Assembly (NCBI RefSeq): GCF_002960445.1
Contig: NZ_POJD01000066.1
Coordinates: forward strand, 62,001 to 126,000
DNA from: Streptococcus suis
Lineage (GTDB): Bacteria > Bacillota > Bacilli > Lactobacillales > Streptococcaceae
Length of the DNA: 64,000 nt
Direction of reading: 5' to 3'
Shown here one piece after another: positions 1-11,517 of this stretch. The position numbers were made by a program, and so were the translations under genes. Every line of letters begins with the position of its first letter. The stretch's first letter is position 1. Below the pieces are notes generated by a model. The model ran no database searches and was not told the origin of the DNA. It saw only the letters and a program-made list of their open reading frames with translations.

Positions 1-1
1 T

Positions 2-265
2 TCTGTCAGCAATCAAGCTGCCGCAAATGGCTGGTTCTCAGTCTTTAATCTGATGGCTATGTTGTCGATCAATATCGGTATTTTCAACCTTATCCCAATA
101 CCAGCTTTGGATGGTGGTAAGATTGTCATGAACATTTTAGAAGGCATTCGCAGAAAGCCGCTTAAACCAGAAACAGAATCCTATATCACTCTAGCAGGAG
201 TTGCCATTATGGTTGTTCTCATGCTAGTCGTGACCTGGAATGACATTATGCGTGTCTTCTTCTAA
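2..265 (+). CDS. rseP: RseP/Eep site-2 protease, C-terminal end (partial)
   Basis: This is the last ~87 codons of an intramembrane zinc metalloprotease that cleaves membrane-bound anti-sigma factors, signal peptides and pheromone precursors. The sequence shows the family's C-terminal motif [12 protein letters not shown], whose Asp is the third zinc ligand, followed by one hydrophobic helix ([13 protein letters not shown]). The HExxH motif and PDZ domain lie upstream of the window. proS follows on the same strand after a long hairpin-rich gap; the order rseP-proS is usual in streptococci. The family is clear; only the start is missing. Confidence 0.88.
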   Translation, partial: SVSNQAAANGWFSVFNLMAMLSINIGIFNLIPIPALDGGKIVMNILEGIRRKPLKPETESYITLAGVAIMVVLMLVVTWNDIMRVFF

Positions 266-273
266 ATAAAAAC

Positions 274-485
274 TACGAAAGGAATTGAACACGGGCTGAA
301 ACCGTGTCTTCCTGACAAACAAATGATGAAAGGAACTGAATGCGTGCTAAACGCAGGATGTTCTGAAAAATACGAAAGGAACTGAACACGGGCTGAAACC
401 TGTGTCTTCCTGACAAACAAATGATGAAAGGAACTGAATGCGTGTTAAACGCAGGATGTTCTGAAAAACACGAATAAGAAAGGAA
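274..485. repeat. Tandem hairpin array upstream of proS
   Basis: Two copies of a ~97-bp unit (274-370 and 371-470) and the start of a third. GAAAGGAA occurs five times, at 277, 328, 374, 426 and 478 (spacing 51, 46, 52, 52). The first four are each followed by a hairpin: CACGG/CCGTG at 290-306, TGCGT/ACGCA at 341-355, ACACGGG/CCTGTGT at 86-105 bases further into copy two (386-405), and TGCGT/ACGCA at 439-453. No open reading frame fits. The region should be transcribed as part of the proS 5' leader if rseP and proS share a message. Confidence 0.8.
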
Positions 486-2464
<1,979 letters not shown>

Positions 2465-2469
2465 TAAGA

Positions 2470-2501
2470 AAAAGCCGAAGTTTATAAAAACTCGGCTTTT
2501 A
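2470..2501. terminator. Bidirectional terminator between proS and dhaM
   Basis: AAAGCCGA...TCGGCTTTT hairpin with an A-run on the left and a T-run on the right, between two convergent genes. Confidence 0.85.
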
Positions 2502-2509
2502 ATATGGAT

Positions 2510-2884
2510 TTATTTTTTGATTTCAAGCTCCTGTAATTGGTCAAGGATGGTGTTTAAATCTGCTCCTGCCTGTAAGAGGGCAGCAGCTGTGTAGCATCCT
2601 TCTACAACTGGCACAGTTTGGATAAGGACTTGCTTATCAGAAAAATCGGCAGCCAGTTCAATGTTCATCCTAGCACTCCCAAGATCAAAGAAGGCAAGGA
2701 CTGTACTTGCTGGATTTGTTTCAATCCTGTCTTGTACAATTTCAAAGCTAGTTCCGATACTGCCATCCTCCAATCCTCCACAGTAGGTAATCGGAATATC
2801 TTTTGCGACTTCGGATACTAGGTCAATAATACCTTGAGCCAGATTTTTGGAATGGGATACGAGTAAGATACCAACCTTTGTCAT
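2510..2884 (-). CDS. dhaM: PTS-dependent dihydroxyacetone kinase, phosphotransferase subunit DhaM
   Basis: DhaM takes phosphate from HPr and passes it to the ADP bound in DhaL, so that dihydroxyacetone is phosphorylated at the expense of PEP. The 124-residue protein is a single EIIA-Man-like domain; the phospho-accepting histidine is H11 in LLVSHSKNLAQG. It lacks the HPr and EI domains that are fused to E. coli DhaM, as is normal in Firmicutes. It is the last gene of dhaK-dhaL-dhaM and its ATG overlaps the dhaL stop by four bases, implying translational coupling. Confidence 0.95.
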   Translation of the reverse strand: MTKVGILLVSHSKNLAQGIIDLVSEVAKDIPITYCGGLEDGSIGTSFEIVQDRIETNPASTVLAFFDLGSARMNIELAADFSDKQVLIQTVPVVEGCYTAAALLQAGADLNTILDQLQELEIKK

Positions 2885-3456
2885 AGTCCTGCCTCCAACA
2901 TGGCTTCAAAGAGAAGTCCAGATGAGAAAGAGCCTGGATCAATGTGTCCAATAGACCTTTCCCCAACATAGGACGCGCGTCCCTTGGTTGCAGCAATATC
3001 CTTTGTCCCTTGAACGGCTTTATGGATAATTTCCGTTGTCAGCTGGTTTTCTCTTAGGGCAGCAATGACAGGGACCCAAACATCCACCATGGTTTTTTCA
3101 CCTAATTCGGCCTTGCCACGTTTTTGAATCATATCCAAACCTGCTTGTAGCACATCTGCCAAATCAGTATCAGTCTGGCTAGCCTTGGAAATTCCCATAA
3201 AAGCAGAGCCATAGAGAGGACCTGAAGCCCCACCAACCTTACTGAGAAGCTGCATGGCAACCACTTTGAAAACCTGGTCAGCACTATCGTAGTCTTTGTC
3301 AGATAGCTCCTGCATGACAGCCGCCATACCTCGAGCCATGTTTCCGCCATGATCTCCATCGCCAATCGGTGAATCGAGTTGGCTCAAATAATCCTTATTC
3401 GTTTGAATTTTTTCGTTGAATTTCTCCATCCATGTCAATGCTGTTTTTGCATCCAT
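2881..3456 (-). CDS. dhaL: Dihydroxyacetone kinase ADP-binding subunit DhaL
   Basis: DhaL carries a tightly bound ADP that is rephosphorylated by DhaM and donates phosphate to dhaK-bound dihydroxyacetone. The 191-residue product shows the metal/ADP site DGDHGGNMARG near residues 33-43 and the all-helical DAK2 fold, with SGPLYG further on. I start it at ATG 3456 (MDAKTALTWM), which has a GGAG Shine-Dalgarno just upstream; an earlier in-frame start would extend it ten residues without support. It lies 10 bp after dhaK and overlaps dhaM. Confidence 0.95.
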   Translation of the reverse strand: MDAKTALTWMEKFNEKIQTNKDYLSQLDSPIGDGDHGGNMARGMAAVMQELSDKDYDSADQVFKVVAMQLLSKVGGASGPLYGSAFMGISKASQTDTDLADVLQAGLDMIQKRGKAELGEKTMVDVWVPVIAALRENQLTTEIIHKAVQGTKDIAATKGRASYVGERSIGHIDPGSFSSGLLFEAMLEAGL

Positions 3457-3466
3457 AAGCGTTCTC

Positions 3467-4456
3467 CTACCAAGCGACAACTTCAACAGGAGCCTGTAAA
3501 GCGTCTATCCAGCTTGGATCTTCTAGTTTAATCAAAGTCAGTGACAGTCCAGCCATATCAATGGATGTCATATAGTTACCGATTTTCTTGTAATCGACAA
3601 GAACCCCTTTTTTAGCTAGTAATTGCGCAACGTCGTTGGCAAAAACATATTGCTCCATGAGAGGAGTTGCTCCAAGACCATTGATAAGGACACCGTAGTG
3701 TTCACCATCTTGAATGTCAAAGCCCTCTGCCAATTTCTCAACCAATTCTTCAGCCAATTTTGCAGATGGTTGTAGTTTTTCTTTCTTATAGCCAGGTTCG
3801 CCATGGATACCAACGCCATACTCAAATTCATCTTCTTCAAGGACGAAGCCTGGTTTGCCCACTTCTGGAACAGTAGCGCCTGAAAGCGCAAGACCGATAG
3901 TCTTGATTTGTGGAACGAGGCGGTCAGCTAATTCTTTAATCTCAGCAAGCGATTTACCAGTTTCAGCAGCATGACCGAGAATCTTGTGGACAAGGATGGT
4001 ACCTGCTACGCCACGACGGCCTTGGGTATAGAGGCTATTTTCCACAGCGATGTCATCGTCCACAACGACACTAGCCACTTCGATTCCTTCCATTTCAGCC
4101 AACTCTTGTGCCATTTCAAAGTTCATGATGTCGCCAGAGTAGTTTTTGATGACCATGAAGACTCCAGCGCCTTCATCAGCTGCCTTAATGGCTTCTAAGA
4201 TCTGGTCTGGTGTTGGTGAGGTAAATACTGCGCCACATACAGCAGCGGACAACATGCCCTTGCCGACAAAGCCTGCATGAGAAGGTTCGTGACCAGAACC
4301 ACCTCCTGAGATGATGCCGACTTTGCCAGTCTTTTCTGCCTTGCGAACAATGACTTCAAAACCGTCAATACGCTCAATCACATCTTGGTGCATAAAGACA
4401 AGGCCTTTCAACATTTCGTCAACGACATGTTCAGGTTGGTTAATGATTTTTTTCAT
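3467..4456 (-). CDS. dhaK: Dihydroxyacetone kinase substrate-binding subunit DhaK
   Basis: DhaK binds dihydroxyacetone covalently as a hemiaminal and receives phosphate from DhaL, yielding dihydroxyacetone phosphate for glycolysis. The 329-residue protein has the DAK1 fold with GGGSGHEPSH at residues 51-60 and the substrate-binding histidine H218 in GIHGEPGY. An AAAGGAG Shine-Dalgarno precedes the ATG. It heads dhaKLM and faces away from dhaS-dhaQ; the shared gap holds the operator at 4517-4538, so the operon is probably induced by dihydroxyacetone through DhaS/DhaQ. Confidence 0.97.
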   Translation of the reverse strand: MKKIINQPEHVVDEMLKGLVFMHQDVIERIDGFEVIVRKAEKTGKVGIISGGGSGHEPSHAGFVGKGMLSAAVCGAVFTSPTPDQILEAIKAADEGAGVFMVIKNYSGDIMNFEMAQELAEMEGIEVASVVVDDDIAVENSLYTQGRRGVAGTILVHKILGHAAETGKSLAEIKELADRLVPQIKTIGLALSGATVPEVGKPGFVLEEDEFEYGVGIHGEPGYKKEKLQPSAKLAEELVEKLAEGFDIQDGEHYGVLINGLGATPLMEQYVFANDVAQLLAKKGVLVDYKKIGNYMTSIDMAGLSLTLIKLEDPSWIDALQAPVEVVAW

Positions 4457-4486
4457 GAGATAGACTCCTTTGTTTTTTATACTGTT

Positions 4487-4492
4487 ATTATA
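4487..4492 (-). promoter_or_regulatory. dhaKLM promoter -10
   Basis: Reading on the minus strand, TATAAT lies 31 bp before the dhaK ATG. The -35 position (about 4510-4515) reads TTCCTT, a poor match, and the DhaS operator sits directly upstream of it. A weak -35 with an adjacent binding site is what an activator-dependent promoter looks like. Confidence 0.6.
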
Positions 4493-4516
4493 TTTTTAAA
4501 TAATTGAAAAAGGAAG

Positions 4517-4538
4517 GGACAAATTCTAAAATGTGTCC
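4517..4538. promoter_or_regulatory. DhaS operator
   Basis: GGACAAAT-N6-ATGTGTCC. On the other strand this reads GGACACAT-N6-ATTTGTCC, the inverted repeat I recall for DhaS of Lactococcus lactis. It is centred about 47 bp upstream of the expected dhaK transcription start, which fits activation. Confidence 0.85.
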
Positions 4539-4567
4539 CTTTTGTTTCTATCAAAAGCATGATAGGG

Positions 4568-4573
4568 TATAAT
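4568..4573 (+). promoter_or_regulatory. dhaS-dhaQ promoter -10
   Basis: TATAAT 26 bp before the dhaS ATG, with a Shine-Dalgarno AAAGGAAG following. No convincing -35 is seen. It lies about 30 bp from the DhaS operator, so autoregulation is possible. Confidence 0.55.
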
Positions 4574-4599
4574 GGAGAGGAAGCGAAAGGAAGTGACAT

Positions 4600-5181
4600 A
4601 TGCCAACCTCGTTGATTACCAAGAAAAGAATCGCCAAGGCCTTTAAAAGGCAATTATCGCTAAAATCTTTTGACAAGCTTTCTGTTGTCGATATCATGCA
4701 GGAAGCAGGTATCCGTCGTCAAACCTTTTACAATCATTTTTTGGACAAGTATGAGCTACTGGATTGGATTTTTGAAACAGAATTGCAGGAGCAGGTGACA
4801 GACAATCTGACCTATATCAGTGGGGTGAAGCTCTTAGATGAACTGCTCTATTACATTGATTGTAACCAGGTATTTTACAAACACTTGTTTGAAATTGAGG
4901 GACAAAATGACTTTGTGACCTATCTGGAAGGCTATTTTAGGGTTCTGATGGAAAAATTACTGGCGGAATATCAGTCCAAAGAAGGTCGCTATTTTACAAG
5001 GCAGGAACAGGAGTTTTTAGTGACCTACCATTCGAGCGCTTGGATTGGTCTGATTAAGAAGGGGCTAGCTCAATCCCCTTGTGCTATTCATAGTATGTAT
5101 GGCCAAATTATCACCTTACTAGAGCAGTCATTTTCTAATCACAATTCGAGGGAGAAGAGGGATGGTATTTATAAAAAATAG
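4600..5181 (+). CDS. dhaS: DhaS, TetR-family activator of dihydroxyacetone kinase genes
   Basis: A 193-residue TetR-type regulator. The N-terminal helix-turn-helix is seen at about residues 8-52 (SVVDIMQEAGIRRQTFYNHF), the rest is the helical ligand/partner domain. In Lactococcus, DhaS is unusual among TetR proteins because it activates transcription, and does so when complexed with DhaQ carrying dihydroxyacetone. The identity rests on the family plus the context: divergent dhaKLM, an operator of the known sequence, and dhaQ overlapping its 3' end by 20 bp. Confidence 0.93.
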   Translation: MPTSLITKKRIAKAFKRQLSLKSFDKLSVVDIMQEAGIRRQTFYNHFLDKYELLDWIFETELQEQVTDNLTYISGVKLLDELLYYIDCNQVFYKHLFEIEGQNDFVTYLEGYFRVLMEKLLAEYQSKEGRYFTRQEQEFLVTYHSSAWIGLIKKGLAQSPCAIHSMYGQIITLLEQSFSNHNSREKRDGIYKK

Positions 5182-6151
5182 ACAGGATAATGTGATTGCG
5201 GATTACATTGAAGGATTCTATCGGACAAATCAGCATGTAAAGAAACTTGAACATCAACCTATTCTAGTTCAAAAAGAACAGGATAGTCAGCTGGTTCCCA
5301 TCATCTCAGGCGGTGGTTCTGGGCATGAACCGGCCCATGTTGGTTTCGTCGGCAAAGGAATGCTGACTGCAGCAGTCTATGGAGAGATTTTTACTCCACC
5401 AACTGCCGAAGAAGTCTTGGCAGCCATTCGTGCTGTTCATAAGGGTAAGGGAGTTTTTCTGATTGTAAAAAACTTTGAGGCAGATTTAGAAACCTTTGGT
5501 CAAGCCATCGCGGAAGCGAGAAAAGAAGGTATAGCTGTGAAATATATTGTATCCCATGACGATATCTCAGTCGATACCAAGGATAATTTCCGCATGCGCC
5601 ACCGTGGGCTGGCGGGGACTATTCTTCTGCATAAGGTTCTTGGGGCTGCAGCTCTCTCTGGCTACAATTTAGATCAATTGGAACAACTGGGACTTTCTCT
5701 AGCAACAGAGATAGCGACCATTGGTTTTGCGACCAAGTCAGCCTGCTTGCCAGATGTCAGCCAGCCTTTATTTGATTTGGCGGATGGAGAAATTTCCTAT
5801 GGAATCGGCATTCATGGAGAGGAAGGTTATCGCACCGTAACCTACGAATCTTCGGAGCAATTAGCTAATGAAATTGTCAATAAGCTAAAACTGAAATTCC
5901 GTTGGAAGGAGGGGGAGGAGTATGTCCTCTTGGTCAACAATCTAGGGAACCTGTCTGAGTTGGAGCAAGGCATCTTTCTCAATGATTTGTACCAGTTCTT
6001 GGAATTAGAAGGCTTGAAACTACCCTATATTAAAACAGGTAAGTTTATGACCAGTTTAGATATGGAAGGTATATCTGTCACCCTTTGTCGTGTCAAGGAT
6101 CCAGTCTGGCTAGACTTCTTGCAGGCTCCGACAGAAGCTGCGGCTTGGTAA
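5162..6151 (+). CDS. dhaQ: DhaQ, DhaK-like co-activator that senses dihydroxyacetone
   Basis: A 329-residue paralogue of DhaK. It keeps GGGSGHEPAH near residues 47-56 and the histidine in GIHGEEGY that forms the hemiaminal with dihydroxyacetone, so it should still bind the ligand. No second dhaL lies beside it. In Lactococcus DhaQ binds ligand and associates with DhaS to switch on dhaKLM; the overlap with dhaS here supports the same role. A second catalytic DhaK cannot be excluded by sequence alone. Confidence 0.9.
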   Translation: MVFIKNRQDNVIADYIEGFYRTNQHVKKLEHQPILVQKEQDSQLVPIISGGGSGHEPAHVGFVGKGMLTAAVYGEIFTPPTAEEVLAAIRAVHKGKGVFLIVKNFEADLETFGQAIAEARKEGIAVKYIVSHDDISVDTKDNFRMRHRGLAGTILLHKVLGAAALSGYNLDQLEQLGLSLATEIATIGFATKSACLPDVSQPLFDLADGEISYGIGIHGEEGYRTVTYESSEQLANEIVNKLKLKFRWKEGEEYVLLVNNLGNLSELEQGIFLNDLYQFLELEGLKLPYIKTGKFMTSLDMEGISVTLCRVKDPVWLDFLQAPTEAAAW

Positions 6152-6169
6152 GTTAAGTATCAAATGATG

Positions 6170-6200
6170 AACCTCTTTTGGAATGCCGAAGAGGTTTTTT
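6170..6200 (+). terminator. Terminator after dhaQ
   Basis: AACCTCTT...AAGAGGTT hairpin followed by a T-run, before the polC promoter. Confidence 0.85.
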
Positions 6201-6229
6201 CTCTCTCCCAAGAAAATTTCCTCCATTTA

Positions 6230-6238
6230 TGGTAAAAT
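6230..6238 (+). promoter_or_regulatory. polC promoter, extended -10
   Basis: TGG-TAAAAT, an extended -10 element 30 bp upstream of the polC ATG. No clear -35. Confidence 0.5.
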
Positions 6239-6267
6239 GTTTCTAACGAACTACAAAGGAAATGGTC

Positions 6268-9200
6268 ATGTCAGATAAGTTTCAGCTCTTGCTTCAACAA
6301 ATCGGGATGCCTCTTGATGCACAGCAATCAGGGGCTTTTTCGACTGCAACGATTGAGAAAGTGGTCTTGCACAAGGTCAGCAAACTCTGGGAATTTACCT
6401 TCCGCTTTGAAAAGCCCTTGCCTCTGATGGACTATCAACTCTTCAAGGCTCGTTTGGCGACAGAGTTTGAAAAGGTGGGAAATAAGATTCAATTTTCTAT
6501 CGTCAGTGATGCGGAAAGTTTTGAAGCGGGCTTAGTAGAGGCCTATTATCCAGAGGCTTTTACAGAAGATTTGTGTCAGAGTGCAGGTTTCAAGGCTCTG
6601 TTTCAATCTTTGGAGGTTGTTTATCGGGAGAATACTCTGTGGATAAAGGGGCCTGAAACTATTGATACCGTTCATTTTCGGAAAAATCACCTGCCAAACC
6701 TTGTGGAACAATACAAGCGATTTGGTTTTGCCAATCTTGCGGTGGATATTGAAGTTTGTCAAGAGATGACGCAGCAGCAGGCTGCGGTCTTCCATGCGCA
6801 GAATGAAGAAATTTACCAGCAGGCCAATGAGGAAAATCTGGCGGCCCTTGAACAACTGGCTCAAATGGCTCCACCACCAGAGGCAGCTCAGCCATTTGTC
6901 CCAGAATATAAGAAAAATCGTCCTGCCAAGGTCAATATTGAAAAGGCTGAGATTACGCCTATGATTGAGGTGGATAGCGAGGAGAATCGGATTGTCTTTG
7001 AGGGTCTGGTCTTCGAGGTCGAGCAGAAGACGACTAAGACGGGGCGGGTCATTATCAACTTTAAGATGACTGACTATACTTCGTCCTTTACCTTGCAGAA
7101 GTGGGCTAAGAATGAGGAAGAAGCCCAGAAGTTTGATATGGTCAAAAAGGGCAACTGGCTGCGGGTGCGTGGAAATGTGGAAACCAATAATTTCACCCGT
7201 GATTTGACTATGAATGTCCAGGAGGTCCAGGAGGTCAAGAAGGAAATCCGTAAGGACCTTATGCCTGAGGGGGAGAAGCGGGTCGAGTTTCATGCCCATA
7301 CAAACATGTCTACCATGGATGCCCTGCCTGCCGTTGAAGACTTGGTGGCGCGTGCTGCGGCTTGGGGACACAAGGCGGTGGCCATTACCGACCACGGAAA
7401 TGTTCAATCCTTCCCCCATGGCTACCATGCTGCTCGTAAGGCTGGGATTAAGCCCCTCTTTGGTATGGAAGCCAATATCGTTGAGGACTCGGTTCCCATT
7501 GTCTACAATGAAGCGGATATGGTTCTATCTGACGCGACCTATGTGGTCTTTGACGTGGAAACGACTGGTCTTTCTGCTGTCAACAATGCCCTAATTCAGA
7601 TTGCGGCCTCTAAGATGCACAAGGGCAATATCATTGCGGAGTTTGATGAGTTTATCGATCCAGGTCATCCTCTGAGTCAGTTTACGACCGAGTTGACGGG
7701 GATTACAGATGAGCATGTGCGTGGCTCCAAGCCCTTGGAGCAAGTTTTGCGCGAGTTTCAGGACTTCTGTCAGGATTCCATTATGGTTGCCCACAACGCG
7801 ACCTTTGACGTTGGTTTCATGAATGTTAACTATGAACGAGCTGGCTTGCCAATCATCAGCCAACCGGTCATCGATACGCTAGAATTTGCCCGAAACCTTT
7901 ATCCAGACTACAAGCGGCACGGTTTGGCAGCCTTGACCAAGCGATTTGGTGTTGCTCTTGAGCATCACCACATGGCCAATTATGATGCGGAGGCCACTGG
8001 TCGCCTGCTCTTTATCTTCCTAAAAGAAGCCTTGGAGAAACACAATCTGATCAATCTCAACCAGCTCAATACAGAATTGGTGGCGGAGGATTCTTATAAG
8101 AAGGCCCGCGTCAAACACGCTACGCTCTATGTGGTCAATCAGGTTGGTTTAAAAAATATCTTCAAACTGGTTTCCTTGTCCAATACCAAGTATTTTGAGG
8201 GAGTTCCTCGCATTCCCAGAACGGTTCTGGATGCCCACCGAGAAGGCTTGATACTAGGAACAGCCTGTCAAGAGGGCGAGGTTTTTGATGACTTGCTTTC
8301 TAAGGGAATGGATGATGCGGTTAAGACAGCGGGCTATTATGATTTTATCGAGGTCATGCCTCCAGCTCTCTACGCTCCTATGATTGCCAAGGAGCAATTC
8401 AAGGACATGGCAGAGATTGAAGAAACCATCAAGCAGTTGATTGAGGTAGGACGTAGGGCAGGTCTGCCTGTTCTGGCGACTGGAAATGTCCACTACATTG
8501 ACCCCGAAGAGGAAATCTATCGGGAAATTATTGTTCGGGCCCTCGGTCAAGGGGCACCGATTAACTGGACTATCGGAAATGGTGAGAATGCCCAGCCAGC
8601 ACCCCTGCCAAAAGCCCACTTTAGAACAACTAGCGAGATGTTGGACGAGTTTGCATTCTTGGGTGAAAGTCTAGCCCGTGAGATTGTCATTACCAATCCA
8701 AATGCTATGCTGGACCGGTTTGAAGATGTCCAGGTGGTTAAGACCGACCTCTATACACCATATATCGAAAAGGCCGAGGAAACGGTTGCGGAATTGACCT
8801 ATCAAAAAGCCTTTGAAATTTATGGCAATCCTCTTCCAGATATTATTGACCTGCGGATTGAAAAGGAACTGACATCCATTCTGGGTAATGGTTTCGCCGT
8901 GATTTACCTGGCATCGCAGATGTTGGTGCAACGGTCAAATGAACGAGGGTATCTGGTTGGTTCACGGGGGTCTGTCGGCTCCAGTTTCGTTGCGACCATG
9001 ATTGGGATTACCGAAGTAAACCCTATGCCTCCTCACTATGTCTGTCCAAATTGTCAACACAGTGAATTTATCACAGATGGTTCCTATGGTTCAGGTTTTG
9101 ACCTGCCAGATAAGGACTGTGAAGAATGCGGCACCAAGTATAAAAAAGATGGACAGGACATTCCTTTCGAGACTTTCCTTGGTTTCGATGGAGACAAGGT

Positions 9201-10659
9201 TCCCGATATTGACTTGAACTTCTCAGGGGATGACCAACCCTCTGCCCACTTGGATGTACGGGATATTTTCGGCGAAGAAAATGCCTTCCGTGCAGGAACG
9301 GTAGGTACGGTAGCTGCTAAGACGGCCTATGGTTTTGTTCGAGGCTATGAGCGGGATTATGGCAAATTCTACCGTGATGTAGAGGTGGAACGTTTGGCTG
9401 CTGGTGCGGCTGGGGTCAAACGAACGACAGGTCAGCACCCAGGAGGAATTATCGTATTCCCTGACTACATGGATGTCTATGACTTTACGCCTGTCCAATA
9501 TCCTGCCGATGATGTGACGGCCAACTGGCAGACCACCCACTTTAACTTCCACGATATTGATGAAAACGTCTTGAAGCTCGATGTCCTGGGACACGATGAT
9601 CCGACCATGGTTCGCAAGCTGCAGGACTTGTCGGGCATTGATCCGCAGACCATTCCTGCTGATGACAAGGGAGTGATGGCCCTTTTCTCAGGTACGGAAA
9701 TTTTGGGAGTTACCCCAGAGCAGATTGGGACACCGACAGGTATGCTAGGCATTCCTGAATTTGGAACCAACTTTGTTCGGGGAATGGTGGAGGAAACCAA
9801 GCCGACCACCTTTGCGGAACTCCTGCAGCTGTCTGGTCTATCCCATGGTACAGACGTATGGTTGGGCAATGCCCAGGACTTGATTAAGGCAGGAATTGCC
9901 GACCTATCCACTGTTATCGGTTGTCGGGATGACATCATGGTTTATCTCATGCACGCAGGTCTACCACCTAAGATGGCCTTTAATATCATGGAGCGGGTGC
10001 GGAAGGGCATGTGGCTCAAGATTTCTGAGGAAGAGCGAAACAGCTATATCCAACATATGAAGGATAATAAGGTGCCAGACTGGTACATCGAATCCTGTGG
10101 AAAGATCAAGTACATGTTCCCCAAAGCCCACGCGGCTGCCTACGTTATGATGGCCCTGCGGGTTGCTTACTTCAAGGTTCACTATCCAATCTACTACTAT
10201 TGTGCTTACTTCTCTATTCGTGCCAAGGCCTTTGATTTGGCGACCATGTCAGGTGGCTTGGAACGAGTCAAGGCCAAGATGGAAGAGATTGCTCTCAAGA
10301 AGAAAAACAATGAGGCCTCAAACGTTGAGCAGGATCTCTATACCACACTTGAATTGGTCAATGAAATGCTGGAACGTGGCTTCAAGTTTGGCAAGTTGGA
10401 CCTTTACAAGTCCCATGCGACGGACTTCTTGATTGAAGACGACACCCTCATCCCACCATTTGTCGCTATGGATGGTCTGGGAGAGAACGTTGCCAAGCAG
10501 CTTGTAACGGCGCGTGCTGAAGGAGAATTTCTCTCCAAGACAGAACTCCGTAAGCGAGGCGGTCTATCCAGTACCCTTGTTGAAAAAATGGATGAGATGG
10601 GCATCCTTGGTAAACTACCAGAGGATAACCAGTTGAGCTTATTTGATGATTTGTTTTAA
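6268..10659 (+). CDS. polC: DNA polymerase III alpha subunit, PolC type
   Basis: The replicative polymerase of low-GC Gram-positives (1463 residues). Seen in order: N-terminal domain; OB fold around residues 225-330; PHP domain with [14 protein letters not shown] near 339 and ITDHGN near 373, interrupted by the proofreading exonuclease starting at FDVETTGLS (~428); a four-cysteine zinc motif (CPNC...CEEC) at ~925-955; catalytic aspartates in [10 protein letters not shown] (~980) and [10 protein letters not shown] (~1103). The order of exonuclease inside PHP is diagnostic for PolC. I use ATG 6268 because AAAGGA at 6255-6260 is correctly spaced for it and too close for ATG 6262. Flanked by terminators, so monocistronic. 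Confidence 0.98.
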   Translation: MSDKFQLLLQQIGMPLDAQQSGAFSTATIEKVVLHKVSKLWEFTFRFEKPLPLMDYQLFKARLATEFEKVGNKIQFSIVSDAESFEAGLVEAYYPEAFTEDLCQSAGFKALFQSLEVVYRENTLWIKGPETIDTVHFRKNHLPNLVEQYKRFGFANLAVDIEVCQEMTQQQAAVFHAQNEEIYQQANEENLAALEQLAQMAPPPEAAQPFVPEYKKNRPAKVNIEKAEITPMIEVDSEENRIVFEGLVFEVEQKTTKTGRVIINFKMTDYTSSFTLQKWAKNEEEAQKFDMVKKGNWLRVRGNVETNNFTRDLTMNVQEVQEVKKEIRKDLMPEGEKRVEFHAHTNMSTMDALPAVEDLVARAAAWGHKAVAITDHGNVQSFPHGYHAARKAGIKPLFGMEANIVEDSVPIVYNEADMVLSDATYVVFDVETTGLSAVNNALIQIAASKMHKGNIIAEFDEFIDPGHPLSQFTTELTGITDEHVRGSKPLEQVLREFQDFCQDSIMVAHNATFDVGFMNVNYERAGLPIISQPVIDTLEFARNLYPDYKRHGLAALTKRFGVALEHHHMANYDAEATGRLLFIFLKEALEKHNLINLNQLNTELVAEDSYKKARVKHATLYVVNQVGLKNIFKLVSLSNTKYFEGVPRIPRTVLDAHREGLILGTACQEGEVFDDLLSKGMDDAVKTAGYYDFIEVMPPALYAPMIAKEQFKDMAEIEETIKQLIEVGRRAGLPVLATGNVHYIDPEEEIYREIIVRALGQGAPINWTIGNGENAQPAPLPKAHFRTTSEMLDEFAFLGESLAREIVITNPNAMLDRFEDVQVVKTDLYTPYIEKAEETVAELTYQKAFEIYGNPLPDIIDLRIEKELTSILGNGFAVIYLASQMLVQRSNERGYLVGSRGSVGSSFVATMIGITEVNPMPPHYVCPNCQHSEFITDGSYGSGFDLPDKDCEECGTKYKKDGQDIPFETFLGFDGDKVPDIDLNFSGDDQPSAHLDVRDIFGEENAFRAGTVGTVAAKTAYGFVRGYERDYGKFYRDVEVERLAAGAAGVKRTTGQHPGGIIVFPDYMDVYDFTPVQYPADDVTANWQTTHFNFHDIDENVLKLDVLGHDDPTMVRKLQDLSGIDPQTIPADDKGVMALFSGTEILGVTPEQIGTPTGMLGIPEFGTNFVRGMVEETKPTTFAELLQLSGLSHGTDVWLGNAQDLIKAGIADLSTVIGCRDDIMVYLMHAGLPPKMAFNIMERVRKGMWLKISEEERNSYIQHMKDNKVPDWYIESCGKIKYMFPKAHAAAYVMMALRVAYFKVHYPIYYYCAYFSIRAKAFDLATMSGGLERVKAKMEEIALKKKNNEASNVEQDLYTTLELVNEMLERGFKFGKLDLYKSHATDFLIEDDTLIPPFVAMDGLGENVAKQLVTARAEGEFLSKTELRKRGGLSSTLVEKMDEMGILGKLPEDNQLSLFDDLF

Positions 10660-10668
10660 TAAGGAAGG

Positions 10669-10706
10669 TCACTGTTTCTCGTTATTTTGAGAGACAGTGA
10701 TTTTTT
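10669..10706 (+). terminator. polC terminator
   Basis: TCACTGTTTCTC...GAGAGACAGTGA, a near-perfect 12-bp stem, then six T. Confidence 0.92.
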
Positions 10707-10727
10707 ACAAAAAAGAAGTCAAAACTC

Positions 10728-10796
10728 TTGATTATTTTTTTGAATAGGTTTATAATCTCTACATAGTGATAAAAGTTACTAGATAGTAATAAAAAG
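10728..10796 (+). promoter_or_regulatory. Nitroreductase promoter with palindromic operator
   Basis: TTGATT (10728-10733), 17-bp spacer, TATAAT (10751-10756). Just downstream is TTACTA-GA-TAGTAA (10776-10789), a 6-bp inverted repeat, and the partial direct repeats TAGTGATAAAAG (10764) and TAGTAATAAAAAG (10784), 20 bp apart. The position over the start of transcription suggests a repressor site. Confidence 0.65.
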
Positions 10797-10811
10797 AAAA
10801 GAGGAAACTAT

Positions 10812-11414
10812 ATGTCAAATTTTGCAAAACTTCAAGAAACTCGCCGTTCAATCTACGCACTTGGTAAAGACTTGCCAGTATCAAATGAAGAAGTGGTCGC
10901 ACTTGTTGAGAAAGCCATGAAAGAATCTCCATCAGCTTTCAACTCACAATCTAGCCGTGCAGTGGTACTTTTTGGTGCGGAGTCAGAAGATTTCTGGAAC
11001 GAAATTGCCTACAGCGAATTGGAAAAAGTAACGCCTGCAGAAGCTTTTGAAGCTACAAAAGGTCGCTTAGCTGGCTTTGCAGCTGGTGCTGGTACGATCT
11101 TGTTCTTCGAGGACCAAGATGTGGTCAAAGGCTTGCAAGAGAGCTTCCCACTTTACGCTGAAAACTTCCCAATCTGGTCTGAACAAGCTCACGGTATCAA
11201 CTTGTACGCAGTATGGTTGGCTTTTGCTGAGAAAAACATCGGCATGAACGTACAACACTACAACCCATTGGTGGACGCTCAAGTAGCTGAAAAATACGGC
11301 ATTCCAGCTAACTGGAAACTCCGTGCCCAAGCACCATTCGGTAGCATTGCAGCTCCGGCAGCAGACAAAGACTATATGGCGGATGGGGACCGTGTAAAGG
11401 TTTTTGGTAACTAA
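10812..11414 (+). CDS. Nitroreductase-family oxidoreductase
   Basis: A 200-residue FMN-dependent oxidoreductase of the small, fungal-type (Frm2/Hbn1-like) nitroreductase branch. The N-terminus carries the family's R-S/R-I FMN-phosphate site (ETRRSIYALGK), then ESPSAFNSQSSR, a second FMN contact, and a C-terminal LRAQAPFGSI segment. These enzymes reduce nitro compounds or quinones with NAD(P)H; the natural substrate is unknown. It stands alone between a terminator and an inverted-repeat element. The palindrome in its leader suggests control by a redox- or quinone-responsive repressor. Confidence 0.88.
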   Translation: MSNFAKLQETRRSIYALGKDLPVSNEEVVALVEKAMKESPSAFNSQSSRAVVLFGAESEDFWNEIAYSELEKVTPAEAFEATKGRLAGFAAGAGTILFFEDQDVVKGLQESFPLYAENFPIWSEQAHGINLYAVWLAFAEKNIGMNVQHYNPLVDAQVAEKYGIPANWKLRAQAPFGSIAAPAADKDYMADGDRVKVFGN

Positions 11415-11517
11415 TACTCTGCGAAAATTGAAGTCAGACGTTGTTGACTTGATGTGATGAACTTAAGTTCTATCTACATCTGTGTCGCCTAGTCTGACTT
11501 CAATTTTCATTGAGTAT
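11414..11517. repeat. Palindromic repeat element after the nitroreductase gene
   Basis: Arms of 26 nt (11414-11439 and 11492-11517) match as inverted repeats at 23 of 26 positions; both contain GAAAATTGAAGTCAGAC or its complement. It begins on the last base of the stop codon. The outer end GAGTAT recurs at 11650-11655 within TTTCATTGAGTATA, so a larger composite element 11414-11655 is possible. Bases 11518-11641 between them hold no gene I can support. Confidence 0.75.

Noticed and set aside
274..485. CRISPR array
   Set aside because: Repeat spacing is regular but the repeats are short and imperfect, the spacers are near-copies of one another, and no cas genes are present.
6532..7428. 298-codon minus-strand frame inside polC
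   Set aside because: Lies wholly within polC with residue composition of an antisense shadow.
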